Origin: Nocardia terpenica
GTDB taxonomy: Bacteria; Actinomycetota; Actinomycetes; Mycobacteriales; Mycobacteriaceae
DNA length: 64,000 nucleotides
Reading direction: 5' to 3'
Assembly (NCBI RefSeq): GCF_013186535.1
Contig: NZ_JABMCZ010000002.1
Span: 186,001 to 250,000, forward strand
This document shows positions 52,508 through 61,015 of the stretch, one piece after another. Position numbers and translations under genes: made by a program. The notes below the pieces were generated by a model. That model saw only the letters and a program-made list of their open reading frames with translations. It had not been told where the DNA came from and searched no databases. Position 1 is the first letter of the stretch. Each line of letters starts with the position of its first letter.

Positions 52508-53764
52508 ATGGTCGCCGATCGCAGCGAGATCGGGCTCGCGTCCGCGCGACCGGACAGCACGCAGACCGTCCGCCGGCGGCCGAAGAACCGCAAGGCGCAG
52601 ATCGTGCGGGTGGCGGCCCGGGCGTTCAGCGAACGCGGCTATCACCCGGTCGGCGTGGACGAGATCGCGGCCGAGGTCGGCATCTCCGGACCGGCGCTGT
52701 ACCGACACTTCACCAACAAGTACGCGCTGCTCGTCGCGGCCGCCGAGAGCGGAGCCCAGCAGCTGCTCGATGTCGCGCGGGGGGCCGACGATCCGCGATC
52801 GGATCCCGAATCACGGCTCACCACGCTGCTGCGCGCGCTCGCCGAGCACACCATCGAGGTGCGCCGCGAGGGCGGGCTGTACCGCTGGGAGCGACGCTAT
52901 CTGGAGCCGGAGGACCGCGGCCGGATCCGGGTGATCTACGCCGGGCTGCACGAGACGGTCGAGGGCGCGCTGGCGGCGCTGCGGCCGGAGACCGAGCACG
53001 GCGACATCCAGCTGTTGGCGACCGGCGCGCTGGGCGCGATCGGCAGCGTCACCGCGCACCGCACCGCGCTGTCCACCGCCCGCCTGACCGACCTGCTACA
53101 GGACATCTGCTGGTCGATCGTGCGCACCGAGCTGCCTCCCGCGCCAACCGAACCCGCCACCCGGTCGGCGGTGCGCGGGCTGCCGCTCAGTTCCAAGCGC
53201 GAACAGCTGCTCACCGAGGCCATCCGGATCTTCGGCCGCCAGGGCTATCACGAGTCCAGCATCGAGGAGATCGGCGCGGCGGTGGGCATCAACGCCTCCA
53301 GCGTGTACCGGTACTTCACCAGCAAGTCCGACCTGCTGGCGGCGGCGTTCCATCGCACCGGCGAGCGGCTGGCCATCGCGAATGCCGAGGCCCTGTCGGA
53401 GGCGACCAGCCGCGACGATGCCGCGCTGCGCATTGCCGACCGGTTCGCCCGGCTCACCTTCGCGATGCCGGAGATCCTGCCGGTCTACTTCGCCGAATTC
53501 TCGAATCTGCCCGCGGCCGAACAGCACAAGCTGCGCTCGATCCAGCGCCAGAACGTGCTCGAGTGGGCCCACCTGCTCGACGGCGACCCCGCCGAGGCCC
53601 GCTTCCGCGTCCACGCCGCCATCGCCCAGGTGATCGACGCGGGCCGCGGCATGCGCTTCGACACCCGCCCGGAAAGCCTCGCCCGCCTGCACGCGCTGAT
53701 GAAAGCCGTTCTCCTGGGCCCGGATTCGCCCGACGCCGCGGTCGGACCACCTGCGCACGAGTGA
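52508..53764 (+). CDS. Fused double-TetR transcriptional regulator
   Basis: A 418-residue protein with two complete TetR units. The first helix-turn-helix is RAFSERGYHPVGVDEIAAE...YRHFTNKYALL near 38-80. The second is RIFGRQGYHESSIEEIGAA...YRYFTSKSDLL near 238-280. Each is followed by its own helical ligand and dimer domain. GGAGAGG precedes the ATG at 52508. It probably controls itself and the divergent enoyl-CoA hydratase gene. Such fused proteins could act as intramolecular dimers. Its end abuts hairpin repeat E. Confidence 0.88.
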   Translation: MVADRSEIGLASARPDSTQTVRRRPKNRKAQIVRVAARAFSERGYHPVGVDEIAAEVGISGPALYRHFTNKYALLVAAAESGAQQLLDVARGADDPRSDPESRLTTLLRALAEHTIEVRREGGLYRWERRYLEPEDRGRIRVIYAGLHETVEGALAALRPETEHGDIQLLATGALGAIGSVTAHRTALSTARLTDLLQDICWSIVRTELPPAPTEPATRSAVRGLPLSSKREQLLTEAIRIFGRQGYHESSIEEIGAAVGINASSVYRYFTSKSDLLAAAFHRTGERLAIANAEALSEATSRDDAALRIADRFARLTFAMPEILPVYFAEFSNLPAAEQHKLRSIQRQNVLEWAHLLDGDPAEARFRVHAAIAQVIDAGRGMRFDTRPESLARLHALMKAVLLGPDSPDAAVGPPAHE

Positions 53765-53978
53765 TTCCAGCGTGCTTCACGAGTGATTCCGGCGTGCTTT
53801 TGGCCGGAATCTTGCGGAGGATCCCGGCCAAAAGCACGCCGGGATCATAGGGGAGCACGCCCGCGATCGTGAGGGGAGCACGCCGGGATCGTGAGGGGAG
53901 CATGCCGGGATCATGAGGGAAGCACGCCGAGGCCATGAGGGAAGCACGCCGAAGCCATGAGGGAAGTACGCCGGGATC
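53762..53978. repeat. Hairpin repeat locus E, double hairpin plus 22-bp tandem array
   Basis: One partial unit at 53762 is followed by hairpin 53785-53811 (arms GATTCCGGC/GCCGGAATC, loop GTGCTTTTG), 8 nt, and hairpin 53820-53846 (arms GATCCCGGC/GCCGGGATC, loop CAAAAGCAC). Six 22-bp units follow (53847-53978), mostly ending AGCACGCCGGGATC. It fills the space between the TetR gene and the convergent permease gene. Confidence 0.92.
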
Positions 53979-53989
53979 GTGACGGTGCG

Positions 53990-54859
53990 CTAGCCGCTGT
54001 TCTCCGCCGCCCGTCGGTAACCGCGCACGGCGGGCACGCCGCACACCACGACCATGCCGATGGACCACGCGAGGGTCTTCAGTAGCGGCGTGGCGATCGG
54101 GCCGTCGAAGGCGAGGCCGCGCATGGCGTCGATGGCGCAGCTCATCGGCTGGTTCTCGACCGTCTTCTGCAACCACATCGGGTAGAGCCAGGTGGGGACG
54201 AAGCCGGAGTTGAAGAACATCAGCAGGGTGTTGATGATGCCGATGATATTCACCAGCATCACGCCCTCGGAGATCGTCGCCAGCGCGGTCACCAGAACCG
54301 CGAAGCCCACCCCGAACAGCACCGGGATGCCGATCACGGCCAGCGAGGCCAGCGGCCCGTTCCAGAAACGAAAGCCCAGGCACACCCCGACGCCGATGAC
54401 GAACAGCGTGGTCACCAGGACCCGGACCGCCTCGGCCAGCAGTCGCCCGGTGAGCCCGGCGGCCCGGTGGATCGGCATGGTCCAGAACCGGCCGAGTAGG
54501 CCGGTGGACTTCTCGGTCTTGAAGCCGAGCGCGCTGACCACCGCCCCGGACATCGCCGCGACCAGGGTGATCAGCGGCACCGTGCCGTACACGCTGGGGA
54601 ATCCGGCGGCCTTGGTGATCGAATCACCCAGCACCACACGGAACATCAGCAGCGTCAGCGCGGGATAGATCAGGGTCTGGATGGTGGTCGCGGGGTCGCG
54701 CGCCCACACCAGCAGCAGCCGCCTGCACTGGATCAGGCTGTGCCGCAACCAGGTCGACACCGCCCGCTCCGAACGCGGCTCGACGACCGGTAGCGGCGTG
54801 TCCCAGCGCAGGGCGTCCACGTCGGGCTCGCAATCGCTGATGGCTGCAACGGAACTCAT
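53990..54859 (-). CDS. ABC-2 exporter permease, second triad (subunit 2)
   Basis: A 289-residue permease. About 60 cytoplasmic residues precede six membrane helices. GLLGRFWTMPIHRAAGLTGR and FNSGFVPTWLYPMWLQKTVE, then QPMSCAIDAMRGL, correspond directly to the permease at 2644-3408. The start overlaps the preceding permease stop by 4 nt. Exported substrate unknown. The stop is 11 nt from repeat locus E. Confidence 0.87.
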   Translation of the reverse strand: MSSVAAISDCEPDVDALRWDTPLPVVEPRSERAVSTWLRHSLIQCRRLLLVWARDPATTIQTLIYPALTLLMFRVVLGDSITKAAGFPSVYGTVPLITLVAAMSGAVVSALGFKTEKSTGLLGRFWTMPIHRAAGLTGRLLAEAVRVLVTTLFVIGVGVCLGFRFWNGPLASLAVIGIPVLFGVGFAVLVTALATISEGVMLVNIIGIINTLLMFFNSGFVPTWLYPMWLQKTVENQPMSCAIDAMRGLAFDGPIATPLLKTLAWSIGMVVVCGVPAVRGYRRAAENSG

Positions 54860-55665
54860 GACCGCCTCACGCTCGCCCAGACCGCCACCGGCGCGAAGAC
54901 CGACGCCAGCCCGATCAACCACACCAGCGGCACCCACAGCACATGCCAGCTCACCCCGCCCTGAGCCATGTCCCGCAGGGCGAAGGAGAACTGCGAGATC
55001 GGCTGATTGCGCACGAACGGCTGAATCCAGTGCGGGAAGCCTGTTTCCGGAACGAAGCCGCACGACAGCATGCCGAAGATCAGCGTGGGCAGCGTCAGCG
55101 CCTGGCTCAGCGACTCCGGGCTTTTGGTGAGGCAGCCCAGCGCGTCCGCGCCGAGCGCCAGCACCGTGCCGACCGCCAGCGAGAACACGCAGAACAGCAC
55201 CGCCTGCCCGAATCCGGCGATGAACCGGAAGCCGATGACGTGGCCGAAGACGATCGCCGCGGCCAGCGAGGTCACCGACCGCACCAGCCCGGCACAGATG
55301 CGCGAGGCCAGCGGCACCAGCGTGCCGATCGGCATGGTCTGCATCCGGGTGTTCAGCCCGGTCATCGCCTCGAAGGCCGCGATCTGCGCATTCGACATCA
55401 TGGTGAACGACATGGTCTGCAGCACGATGATCGGCATGACGAACTGGGCGTAGTCGATTCCGTTGATCCGCATCACGAATCGCAGCGGCAGATAGAACCC
55501 GAGGGTGAACACCAGCGGCGTGATCATCGCGACGATCAGCTCGCCCTTGGTGGCCATGGTGCGCACGATGCGACCGGTCAGCGCCCGCCACTGCGCGAAG
55601 CCGGACAGCCGCGCGGCGGGCAGTGCGGCGAACAGGCGGGTCGGCGCGGCGGTGGGAACGCTCAC
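54856..55665 (-). CDS. ABC-2 exporter permease, second triad (subunit 1)
   Basis: A 269-residue permease with six helices and the stretch GFVPETGFPHWIQPFVRNQP near 200, the counterpart of the permease at 3405-4190. The GTG at 55665 overlaps the ATPase stop (GTGA). The GADALGCLTKSPE segment also matches GADALGVATGKPE of the siderophore-locus copy, so the triads share ancestry. Confidence 0.87.
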   Translation of the reverse strand: MSVPTAAPTRLFAALPAARLSGFAQWRALTGRIVRTMATKGELIVAMITPLVFTLGFYLPLRFVMRINGIDYAQFVMPIIVLQTMSFTMMSNAQIAAFEAMTGLNTRMQTMPIGTLVPLASRICAGLVRSVTSLAAAIVFGHVIGFRFIAGFGQAVLFCVFSLAVGTVLALGADALGCLTKSPESLSQALTLPTLIFGMLSCGFVPETGFPHWIQPFVRNQPISQFSFALRDMAQGGVSWHVLWVPLVWLIGLASVFAPVAVWASVRRS

Positions 55666-56675
55666 TGCTGACCGCCCGAATGCCCGGTGATGGAGAGGAA
55701 TACGTCGTCGAGCGACGGCCGCCGCAGCGCGATATCGGCCAGGTCGACCCCGGCCGCGTCCAGCCGCCGGACCGCCTCGGCCAGCGTGCTCGCGCCGTCG
55801 GGCGCGGGGATCGAGATCCGGTCCGTCCCCGCCGTGTTCGCGCCCTCGATCTCCTCGAGCACCGCGTGGGGCACCAGGTCGCCGAGCGCGTCCGCGGCCC
55901 GCCGCAGCAGCGTCGGATCCAGCGGCACCACCTCGCAGTAGCTGCCGCCGGTCTTCTCCTTGAGTTCGTCGGCGGTGCCCTCGGCGATCACGGTGCCCCG
56001 GTCGATCACGATGATGTTGTCGCTGAGGACGTCGGCCTCCTCGAGGTACTGCGTGGTCAGCAGGACCGTGATGCCCTGCTGCTTGAGCGCGGTGACCAGA
56101 TCCCACACGCCCTGGCGGCTGCGCGGGTCCAGGCCGGTGGTGGGCTCGTCGAGGAAGACCACCTCCGGGCGCACCACCAGGCCGCAGGCGATGTCGACCC
56201 GCCGGCGCATGCCGCCGGAGTAGTGCCGCACCGCGCGCTTGCCCGCGCCGACCAGATCGAACTCCTCGAGCAGGGTGTCCGCGCGCTGCCGGGCGGCCCT
56301 CTTGCTCAGGCCCATCAACCGGCCGAACAGCTCCAGGTTCTCGCGGCCGGACAGATTCTCGTCCAGGGCGGCGTACTGTCCGGTCATCATGATCGCGCGG
56401 CGCACCCCGGCCGGGTCGGCCAGCACATCGTGCCCGGCGACCACGGCGGTGCCCGAGTCCGGGCGCAGCAGCGTGGACAGGATCTTGACCATGGTGGTCT
56501 TGCCCGCGCCGTTCGGGCCGAGAATGCCCAGCACCGAGGCGCGTTCGGCGGTGAAGCTGATGCCCCGCAACGCGTGCACGTCGCCGAAGGACTTGCGGAC
56601 GTCCGACACCCGGACCGCGGGCTCGGCGGTATTCGAACCGGGGTCGTGCGATTCTGCGTTGTCCAAGCTCGGCAT
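55662..56675 (-). CDS. ABC exporter ATP-binding protein, second triad (DrrA-like)
   Basis: A 337-residue ATPase with Walker A GPNGAGKTT near 57, YSGGM near 150, Walker B VVFLDEPTTGLDP near 173 and a C-terminal RRPSLDDVFLSIT. I chose the ATG at 56675 because GGAGAG is 6 nt upstream; the open frame extends to 56756. It is closely similar along its length to the ATPase at 4187-5185, including TQYLEEADxLSDNIIV and YCEVVPxD. No iron box is visible upstream, so its control and cargo probably differ from the siderophore exporter. Confidence 0.9.
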   Translation of the reverse strand: MPSLDNAESHDPGSNTAEPAVRVSDVRKSFGDVHALRGISFTAERASVLGILGPNGAGKTTMVKILSTLLRPDSGTAVVAGHDVLADPAGVRRAIMMTGQYAALDENLSGRENLELFGRLMGLSKRAARQRADTLLEEFDLVGAGKRAVRHYSGGMRRRVDIACGLVVRPEVVFLDEPTTGLDPRSRQGVWDLVTALKQQGITVLLTTQYLEEADVLSDNIIVIDRGTVIAEGTADELKEKTGGSYCEVVPLDPTLLRRAADALGDLVPHAVLEEIEGANTAGTDRISIPAPDGASTLAEAVRRLDAAGVDLADIALRRPSLDDVFLSITGHSGGQQ

Positions 56676-57081
56676 CAACTCTCCACTATCGGCCGGGGCG
56701 ACGACCGGATTGCCCGGTTCGCCTGTGCGCGCATCCCGGTTGGTGATCCGTTCCACCGGCCGCGATGTTACTGGTTGGACGTGCGGGCGGACCGCACCCG
56801 CTCGGGGTCGGCCGCGATCGCGGTGCGGCTTTTACCCATCCGGGGGCGCGAATAGTTGTGGCGTTACTCACATTTCAGCGTACCGAGCGGTCCGAGTCCG
56901 GATCGCCGCTGGTCCGCACACGGACCGGGCGGTCTGTCAAACGTGACCGTTTCTTGTCCGACGCCCCGCGTCGCCCATAGTCTGGCGGGCAGGGGAAGAG
57001 AACACGCACTCACCTGTCTGCGGCAGCAACGGTCGAGCCGGGGCGACCAGTTGCCGGGGCATTCGCCACGAGAGGGTGACC
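56676..57081. promoter_or_regulatory. Divergent 406-bp control region, with candidate promoter for the aldehyde dehydrogenase-like gene
   Basis: No gene was found here. On the plus strand TTGTCC (56954-56959) and CATAGT (56976-56981) with a 16-bp spacer form a plausible promoter. AAACG-TGAC-CGTTT (56939-56952) just before it is a perfect short inverted repeat and possible operator. Confidence 0.4.
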
Positions 57082-58599
57082 ATGGCCGAGTCCGCGCAGC
57101 CGAATACGGCAGCGCTCCCGGGAGGATCGAGCCGGTCCAAAGTCCTGACGTCCTATGATCCGCGGACCGCCGAGGCCGTGGGCGACTACGCGGTGATGGG
57201 CACCGTCGAGCTGACCCGCACCGTGCGCGGCGCGCGCTCGGCCGAGAAATGGTGGACGGCAATCGGATTCGCCGGGCGTCGGCGGTGGCTGCTGGACTGG
57301 AAGCGCAGCATCGCCCGGCAGGCCGGGGATCTGGTCGATACCGTGTGCTCGGAGACCGGCAAGCCGGAGGTCGACGCCGCCATCGAGGTGATGCTGGCGG
57401 TGGAGAATCTGGACTGGGCGGCCCGCAATGCCGAACGGGCCCTGGGACGGCGGCGGCTGGGCTCCACCTGGCTGACCCGCAATCAGCGCGCCTCGGTGGG
57501 TTATCTGCCGCTGGGCGTGGTGGGCGTGCTCGGCCCCTGGAACAATCCGGTGTTCACCCCGATGGGGTCGATCGCGTACGCGATGGCGGCCGGAAACACG
57601 GTGGTGTTCAAGCCCAGTGAGCTCACCCCCGGCGTCGGCGTATGGCTGGCCGAGAGCTGGCGGCGGCTGGCCCCGAACCAGCCTGTCCTGCAGGTGGTTA
57701 CCGGCGACAGCAGCACCGGGGCCGCGCTGTGCCGGTCCCGGGTGGACAAGATCGCCTACGCGGGCTCGGACGCCGGTGCGCGCGAGGTCATTTCGCTGTG
57801 CGCGCAGACGCTGACGCCGGTGGTGGTCGAGCGGGCGGGCAAGGGCGCCATGGTGGTGCAGGTCGACGCCAAGCTCGACGACGCCGCCGAGGCCGCGGTG
57901 TTCGGCGCCATGTCCAATGCGGGCCAGAGCCCGGCCGGGATCCAGCGCGTGTACGTGGCCGAGTCGGTGTATCAGCCGTTCCTGGAAAGGGTTGTGGCCC
58001 AGGCGCGCCGGCTGCGTCCGGGCGGGGACCGCAAGGCGTCCTACGGGCCGATGATCCAGGAGTCCCAGGTCGACGTCGTGCGGCGACAGGTCAAGGATGC
58101 GATCGCGCGCGGCGGGCAGGCGGTGGTCGGCGGGCTGGAGTCGATCCGCGAGCCGTATATCGAGCCCATCGTGCTCACCGACGTGCCCGAGGAGAGCCTG
58201 GCGATCACCGGCGAGGCGGTCGGCCCGGTGCTGATCGTGAACCGGGTGGCGAGCATGGACGAGGCCGTCGACCGCATCAACGCCACCGATCACGGCCTGG
58301 CGGTGGTGGTGTTCACCCGTGACGTGCGCACCGTGCCCGAACTCGCCGAGCGCATGAGAACCGGTGTGGTGACCATCAATTCGTCCATGGCCTACGCGGG
58401 CATGCCCGCCATGCCGTTCGGCGGCGTCGGCGAGTACGGGCAGGGCCACACGCACGGCGAGGCGGGCCTGCGCGAATTCAGCCGCACCCTGGCCATCGCC
58501 CAGAAGCGCTACCGCGCCCCGGTGAACCTGTCGACATTCGAACGACATCCGCGGCACCTGCGCCTGGCCAAGGCCATTTTCCGCATGCGGCACGGGTGA
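57082..58599 (+). CDS. Aldehyde dehydrogenase superfamily protein without the catalytic Cys
   Basis: A 505-residue protein with the ALDH fold. The NAD-binding GPWNNPVFTPMGSIAYAMAAGN and FKPSELTP near 145-180 are intact. The general-base region reads VVVERAGKG, keeping a Glu. The active-site loop, normally NAGQ-x-C, reads NAGQSPAG near 281, so the nucleophile Cys is absent. It may have lost dehydrogenase activity or work as a non-acylating or regulatory homologue. GAGAGGG precedes the ATG at 57082. The deacetylase gene follows 45 nt later on the same strand. Confidence 0.87.
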   Translation: MAESAQPNTAALPGGSSRSKVLTSYDPRTAEAVGDYAVMGTVELTRTVRGARSAEKWWTAIGFAGRRRWLLDWKRSIARQAGDLVDTVCSETGKPEVDAAIEVMLAVENLDWAARNAERALGRRRLGSTWLTRNQRASVGYLPLGVVGVLGPWNNPVFTPMGSIAYAMAAGNTVVFKPSELTPGVGVWLAESWRRLAPNQPVLQVVTGDSSTGAALCRSRVDKIAYAGSDAGAREVISLCAQTLTPVVVERAGKGAMVVQVDAKLDDAAEAAVFGAMSNAGQSPAGIQRVYVAESVYQPFLERVVAQARRLRPGGDRKASYGPMIQESQVDVVRRQVKDAIARGGQAVVGGLESIREPYIEPIVLTDVPEESLAITGEAVGPVLIVNRVASMDEAVDRINATDHGLAVVVFTRDVRTVPELAERMRTGVVTINSSMAYAGMPAMPFGGVGEYGQGHTHGEAGLREFSRTLAIAQKRYRAPVNLSTFERHPRHLRLAKAIFRMRHG

Positions 58600-58644
58600 T
58601 TCCGGGTTGAACCTGACATTGGTGTGAGGGTCCAGCATGAGGGC

Positions 58645-59508
58645 ATGAGCACGGACCTGAAGCTTTTCGACTACTCCCCCATCACCGAGCGGCAGCCGAT
58701 CCACTGGCCGGACGGTAAGCGGGTCGCCTTCTACGTCGGCCTGAACATCGAGCATTTCTATGTCGATCTGCCGGGCACGGCCACCTATCCGGGCACCACG
58801 TCGCTCACGCCCGACTCGCTGAACTACGGGTGGCGCGACTACGGCCCGCGGGTCGGCATCTGGCGGATCGTCGAGATCCTGGACAGGTACGGCATTCGCG
58901 CCAGCGCGCTGCTGAATTCCGATGTGGGCGAACGGTATCCGCAGATCATCGCGGCCGGGCGGGAGCGCGGCTGGGCGTGGCTGGCGCACGGCAGCAGCAA
59001 CAGCCACCTGCACACCGGGCTGTCGGTCGACCAGGAGCGCGCCGCCCTGCGCGACATCGTCACCACCATCGAGCAGACCACCGGGCAGCGCCCGCGCGGC
59101 TGGATGGGCCCCGGCCTCACCGAAACCTTCGACACCCCGCGGCTGCTGGCCGAACTGGGCCTCGAGTACGTGCTCGACTGGACCAACGACGACCAGCCCT
59201 ACCGGCTGAATGTGCCCGGCATGCTCAGCGTTCCGTACTCGGTGGAGCTCAACGACATCCTCTCCTTCATCACCAGGGGCCACACCGGGCCGGATTTCGT
59301 GCGGATGGTCATCGACCAGGTGGACCAGCTCTGCGCCGACGCCGAGGCCGACGACAGCGGGCGCGTCATGGCATTGGCCCTGCACCCGTTCGTGATCGGG
59401 CAGGCATTCCGGGCCAGGTATCTGGACGAGGCGCTGCGGTATGTCACCGGGCATCCGGGGGTGTGGGTGACGACGAGCGATGAGATTGCTTCGCGGTTTC
59501 GGGGGTAG
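58645..59508 (+). CDS. Polysaccharide deacetylase-family protein (PuuE/allantoinase-like)
   Basis: A 287-residue NodB-fold hydrolase. HWPDGKRVAFYVGLNIEHF opens the domain, AHGSSNSHLH near 119 gives the metal-binding His pair, and a late HPFVIGQAFRARYLDEAL matches the PuuE-type subgroup. There is no signal peptide, so the enzyme is cytoplasmic; an amide hydrolysis on a small molecule is more likely than cell-wall work. Start at 58645 has only a close GAGG; GTG at 58624 is possible. The TAG stop overlaps hairpin repeat F. Confidence 0.85.
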   Translation: MSTDLKLFDYSPITERQPIHWPDGKRVAFYVGLNIEHFYVDLPGTATYPGTTSLTPDSLNYGWRDYGPRVGIWRIVEILDRYGIRASALLNSDVGERYPQIIAAGRERGWAWLAHGSSNSHLHTGLSVDQERAALRDIVTTIEQTTGQRPRGWMGPGLTETFDTPRLLAELGLEYVLDWTNDDQPYRLNVPGMLSVPYSVELNDILSFITRGHTGPDFVRMVIDQVDQLCADAEADDSGRVMALALHPFVIGQAFRARYLDEALRYVTGHPGVWVTTSDEIASRFRG

Positions 59509-59556
59509 GTCCCGGCCAAAAGCATGCCGGGACCAAGGTGAGTCGGCCCCGGGACC
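59508..59556. repeat. Hairpin repeat locus F
   Basis: A perfect hairpin at 59508-59534 (arms GGTCCCGGC/GCCGGGACC, loop CAAAAGCAT) is followed by one 22-bp unit ending CGGGACC. It overlaps the deacetylase stop codon by one base. Confidence 0.88.
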
Positions 59557-59560
59557 AAGG

Positions 59561-59605
59561 GGGGATCGGTGCGGCCGGGGCCCGACCGCGGGCGCACCGA
59601 TCCCC
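59561..59605. terminator. Hairpin terminator between convergent genes
   Basis: GGGGATCGGTGCG (59561-59573) and CGCACCGATCCCC (59593-59605) form a perfect 13-bp stem around a GC-rich 19-nt loop, between the deacetylase and Nramp stop codons. Confidence 0.75.
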
Positions 59606-59623
59606 GAATCCGGTTGCGGCGGT

Positions 59624-60877
59624 TCAGCTGCCGCGACCGGTGACCGTGAGGTAGATCAGCAACAGGTTGAGGGCGGTGATGACGGCGGCGATCACCCAGG
59701 CCAGCGCGGTCGTCACGCGGTGGTTGAGGTCGACGCCCATCAGCGTGCGGTCGCTGGTGAAGCGCACCAGCGGGATCAGCGCGAACGGAATGCCGAACGA
59801 CAGCACCACCTGCGAGACGATCAGCGCCCGGGTGGGATCGATGCCGACGGCCAGGATCGCCAGCGCCGGAATCAGCGTGACGACGCGGCGCAGCAGCAGC
59901 GGAATGCGGCGGCGCAGCAGACCGTCCATGATCATCGCGCCCGCGTACGCGCCGACCGAGGTCGACGCCAGCCCCGAGGCCAGCAGGCCGACCGCCAGCA
60001 GCAGCGCGGCTCCGGCGCCCAGCGCAGTGTGCACCGCGTGGTAGGCGTCCTGAATCGTGTTCACGTCGTCGCGGCCGCCGAAGGTGTGCGCGGCCATCAG
60101 CAGCATCGACAGGTTCACCGTCCCGGCGATCACCATGGCGATGCCGACATCCCAGCGATTCGCGCGCAGCAGCCGCGCCCGCGCCGGACCGGGCTCCGGG
60201 TGCCCGTGCCGATCCCGGGCCATGCCCGAGTGCAGGTAGATCACGTGCGGCATCACGGTCGCGCCGATCATCGCGGCGGCCAGCATCACCGACCGGGTCC
60301 CGTCGAAGCGCGGCAGCAGCCCGGCGAGCGTGCTCGGCACCGGGGGCGGCGACACGACCAGGCTCGCCACGAATCCGATGGAGATCACCGCCAGCAGCCC
60401 GATGATCATCCGTTCGAACGGCTGCTGCCCGCGCCGGTTCTGCACCACCAGCAGCAGCATCGACACCAGCCCGGTGATCGCACCGCCGAGCAGCAGCGGC
60501 AGGCCGAACAGCAATTGCAGCGCGATCGCGCCGCCCACCACCTCGGCGAGATCGGTGGCCATCGCGGCCAGCTCGGCCTGTGCCCAATAGGCGAGCCGCA
60601 CCGGACGATTCGCGCGCTCGCGCACCACCTCCGGCAGCGAGCGGCCGGTGACCAGGCCGAGTTTCGCCGACAGGAACTGCACCAGCGCGGCCATGGCGTT
60701 CGCCAGCACGATCACCCACACCAGCAGATAGCCGTACTGGGCGCCCGCGCTCACATTGGAGGCGACATTGCCGGGATCGACGTAGGCGATGCTCGCCACG
60801 AAGGCGGGGCCGAGCAGCAGCGCGGTCGATCGGACCCGCCGCAGACGAGACGGCGGGACGGTCAGGGTGGTGCTCAT
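59624..60877 (-). CDS. mntH: Nramp-family Mn2+/Fe2+ transporter
   Basis: A 417-residue proton-coupled divalent metal transporter with about eleven helices. VDPGN near residue 33 (helix 1 metal site) and ATVMPHVIYLHSG near 210 (helix 6 Met-Pro-His) are both intact, supporting real Mn/Fe transport. The start ATG at 60877 has only a weak ribosome-binding site. I found no clear DtxR-type box upstream. It converges on the deacetylase gene across a terminator. Confidence 0.92.
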   Translation of the reverse strand: MSTTLTVPPSRLRRVRSTALLLGPAFVASIAYVDPGNVASNVSAGAQYGYLLVWVIVLANAMAALVQFLSAKLGLVTGRSLPEVVRERANRPVRLAYWAQAELAAMATDLAEVVGGAIALQLLFGLPLLLGGAITGLVSMLLLVVQNRRGQQPFERMIIGLLAVISIGFVASLVVSPPPVPSTLAGLLPRFDGTRSVMLAAAMIGATVMPHVIYLHSGMARDRHGHPEPGPARARLLRANRWDVGIAMVIAGTVNLSMLLMAAHTFGGRDDVNTIQDAYHAVHTALGAGAALLLAVGLLASGLASTSVGAYAGAMIMDGLLRRRIPLLLRRVVTLIPALAILAVGIDPTRALIVSQVVLSFGIPFALIPLVRFTSDRTLMGVDLNHRVTTALAWVIAAVITALNLLLIYLTVTGRGS

Positions 60878-60947
60878 GGGACGAGTTTACGGGTTGCCGA
60901 ACTTTTTGTTTAGACCTTCCGTTTGTTATTTGGCTCGCTTGCGGAAG

Positions 60948-60985
60948 CCCGTCGCCCCGACCGCTGACGCGATCGGGGCGACGGG
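60948..60985. terminator. Hairpin terminator after the second mycolyltransferase gene
   Basis: CCCGTCGCCCCGA (60948-60960) and TCGGGGCGACGGG (60973-60985) form a perfect 13-bp stem with a 12-nt loop, 31 nt downstream of the mycolyltransferase stop on the minus strand. Confidence 0.75.
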
Positions 60986-61015
60986 AATCAATTGTGCGTG
61001 CGGGAAGGGAAGCCC

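Noticed and set aside
60878..60947. DtxR/MntR box upstream of mntH
   Set aside because: The region is AT-rich, but I could not find a palindromic match to a known manganese or iron operator.
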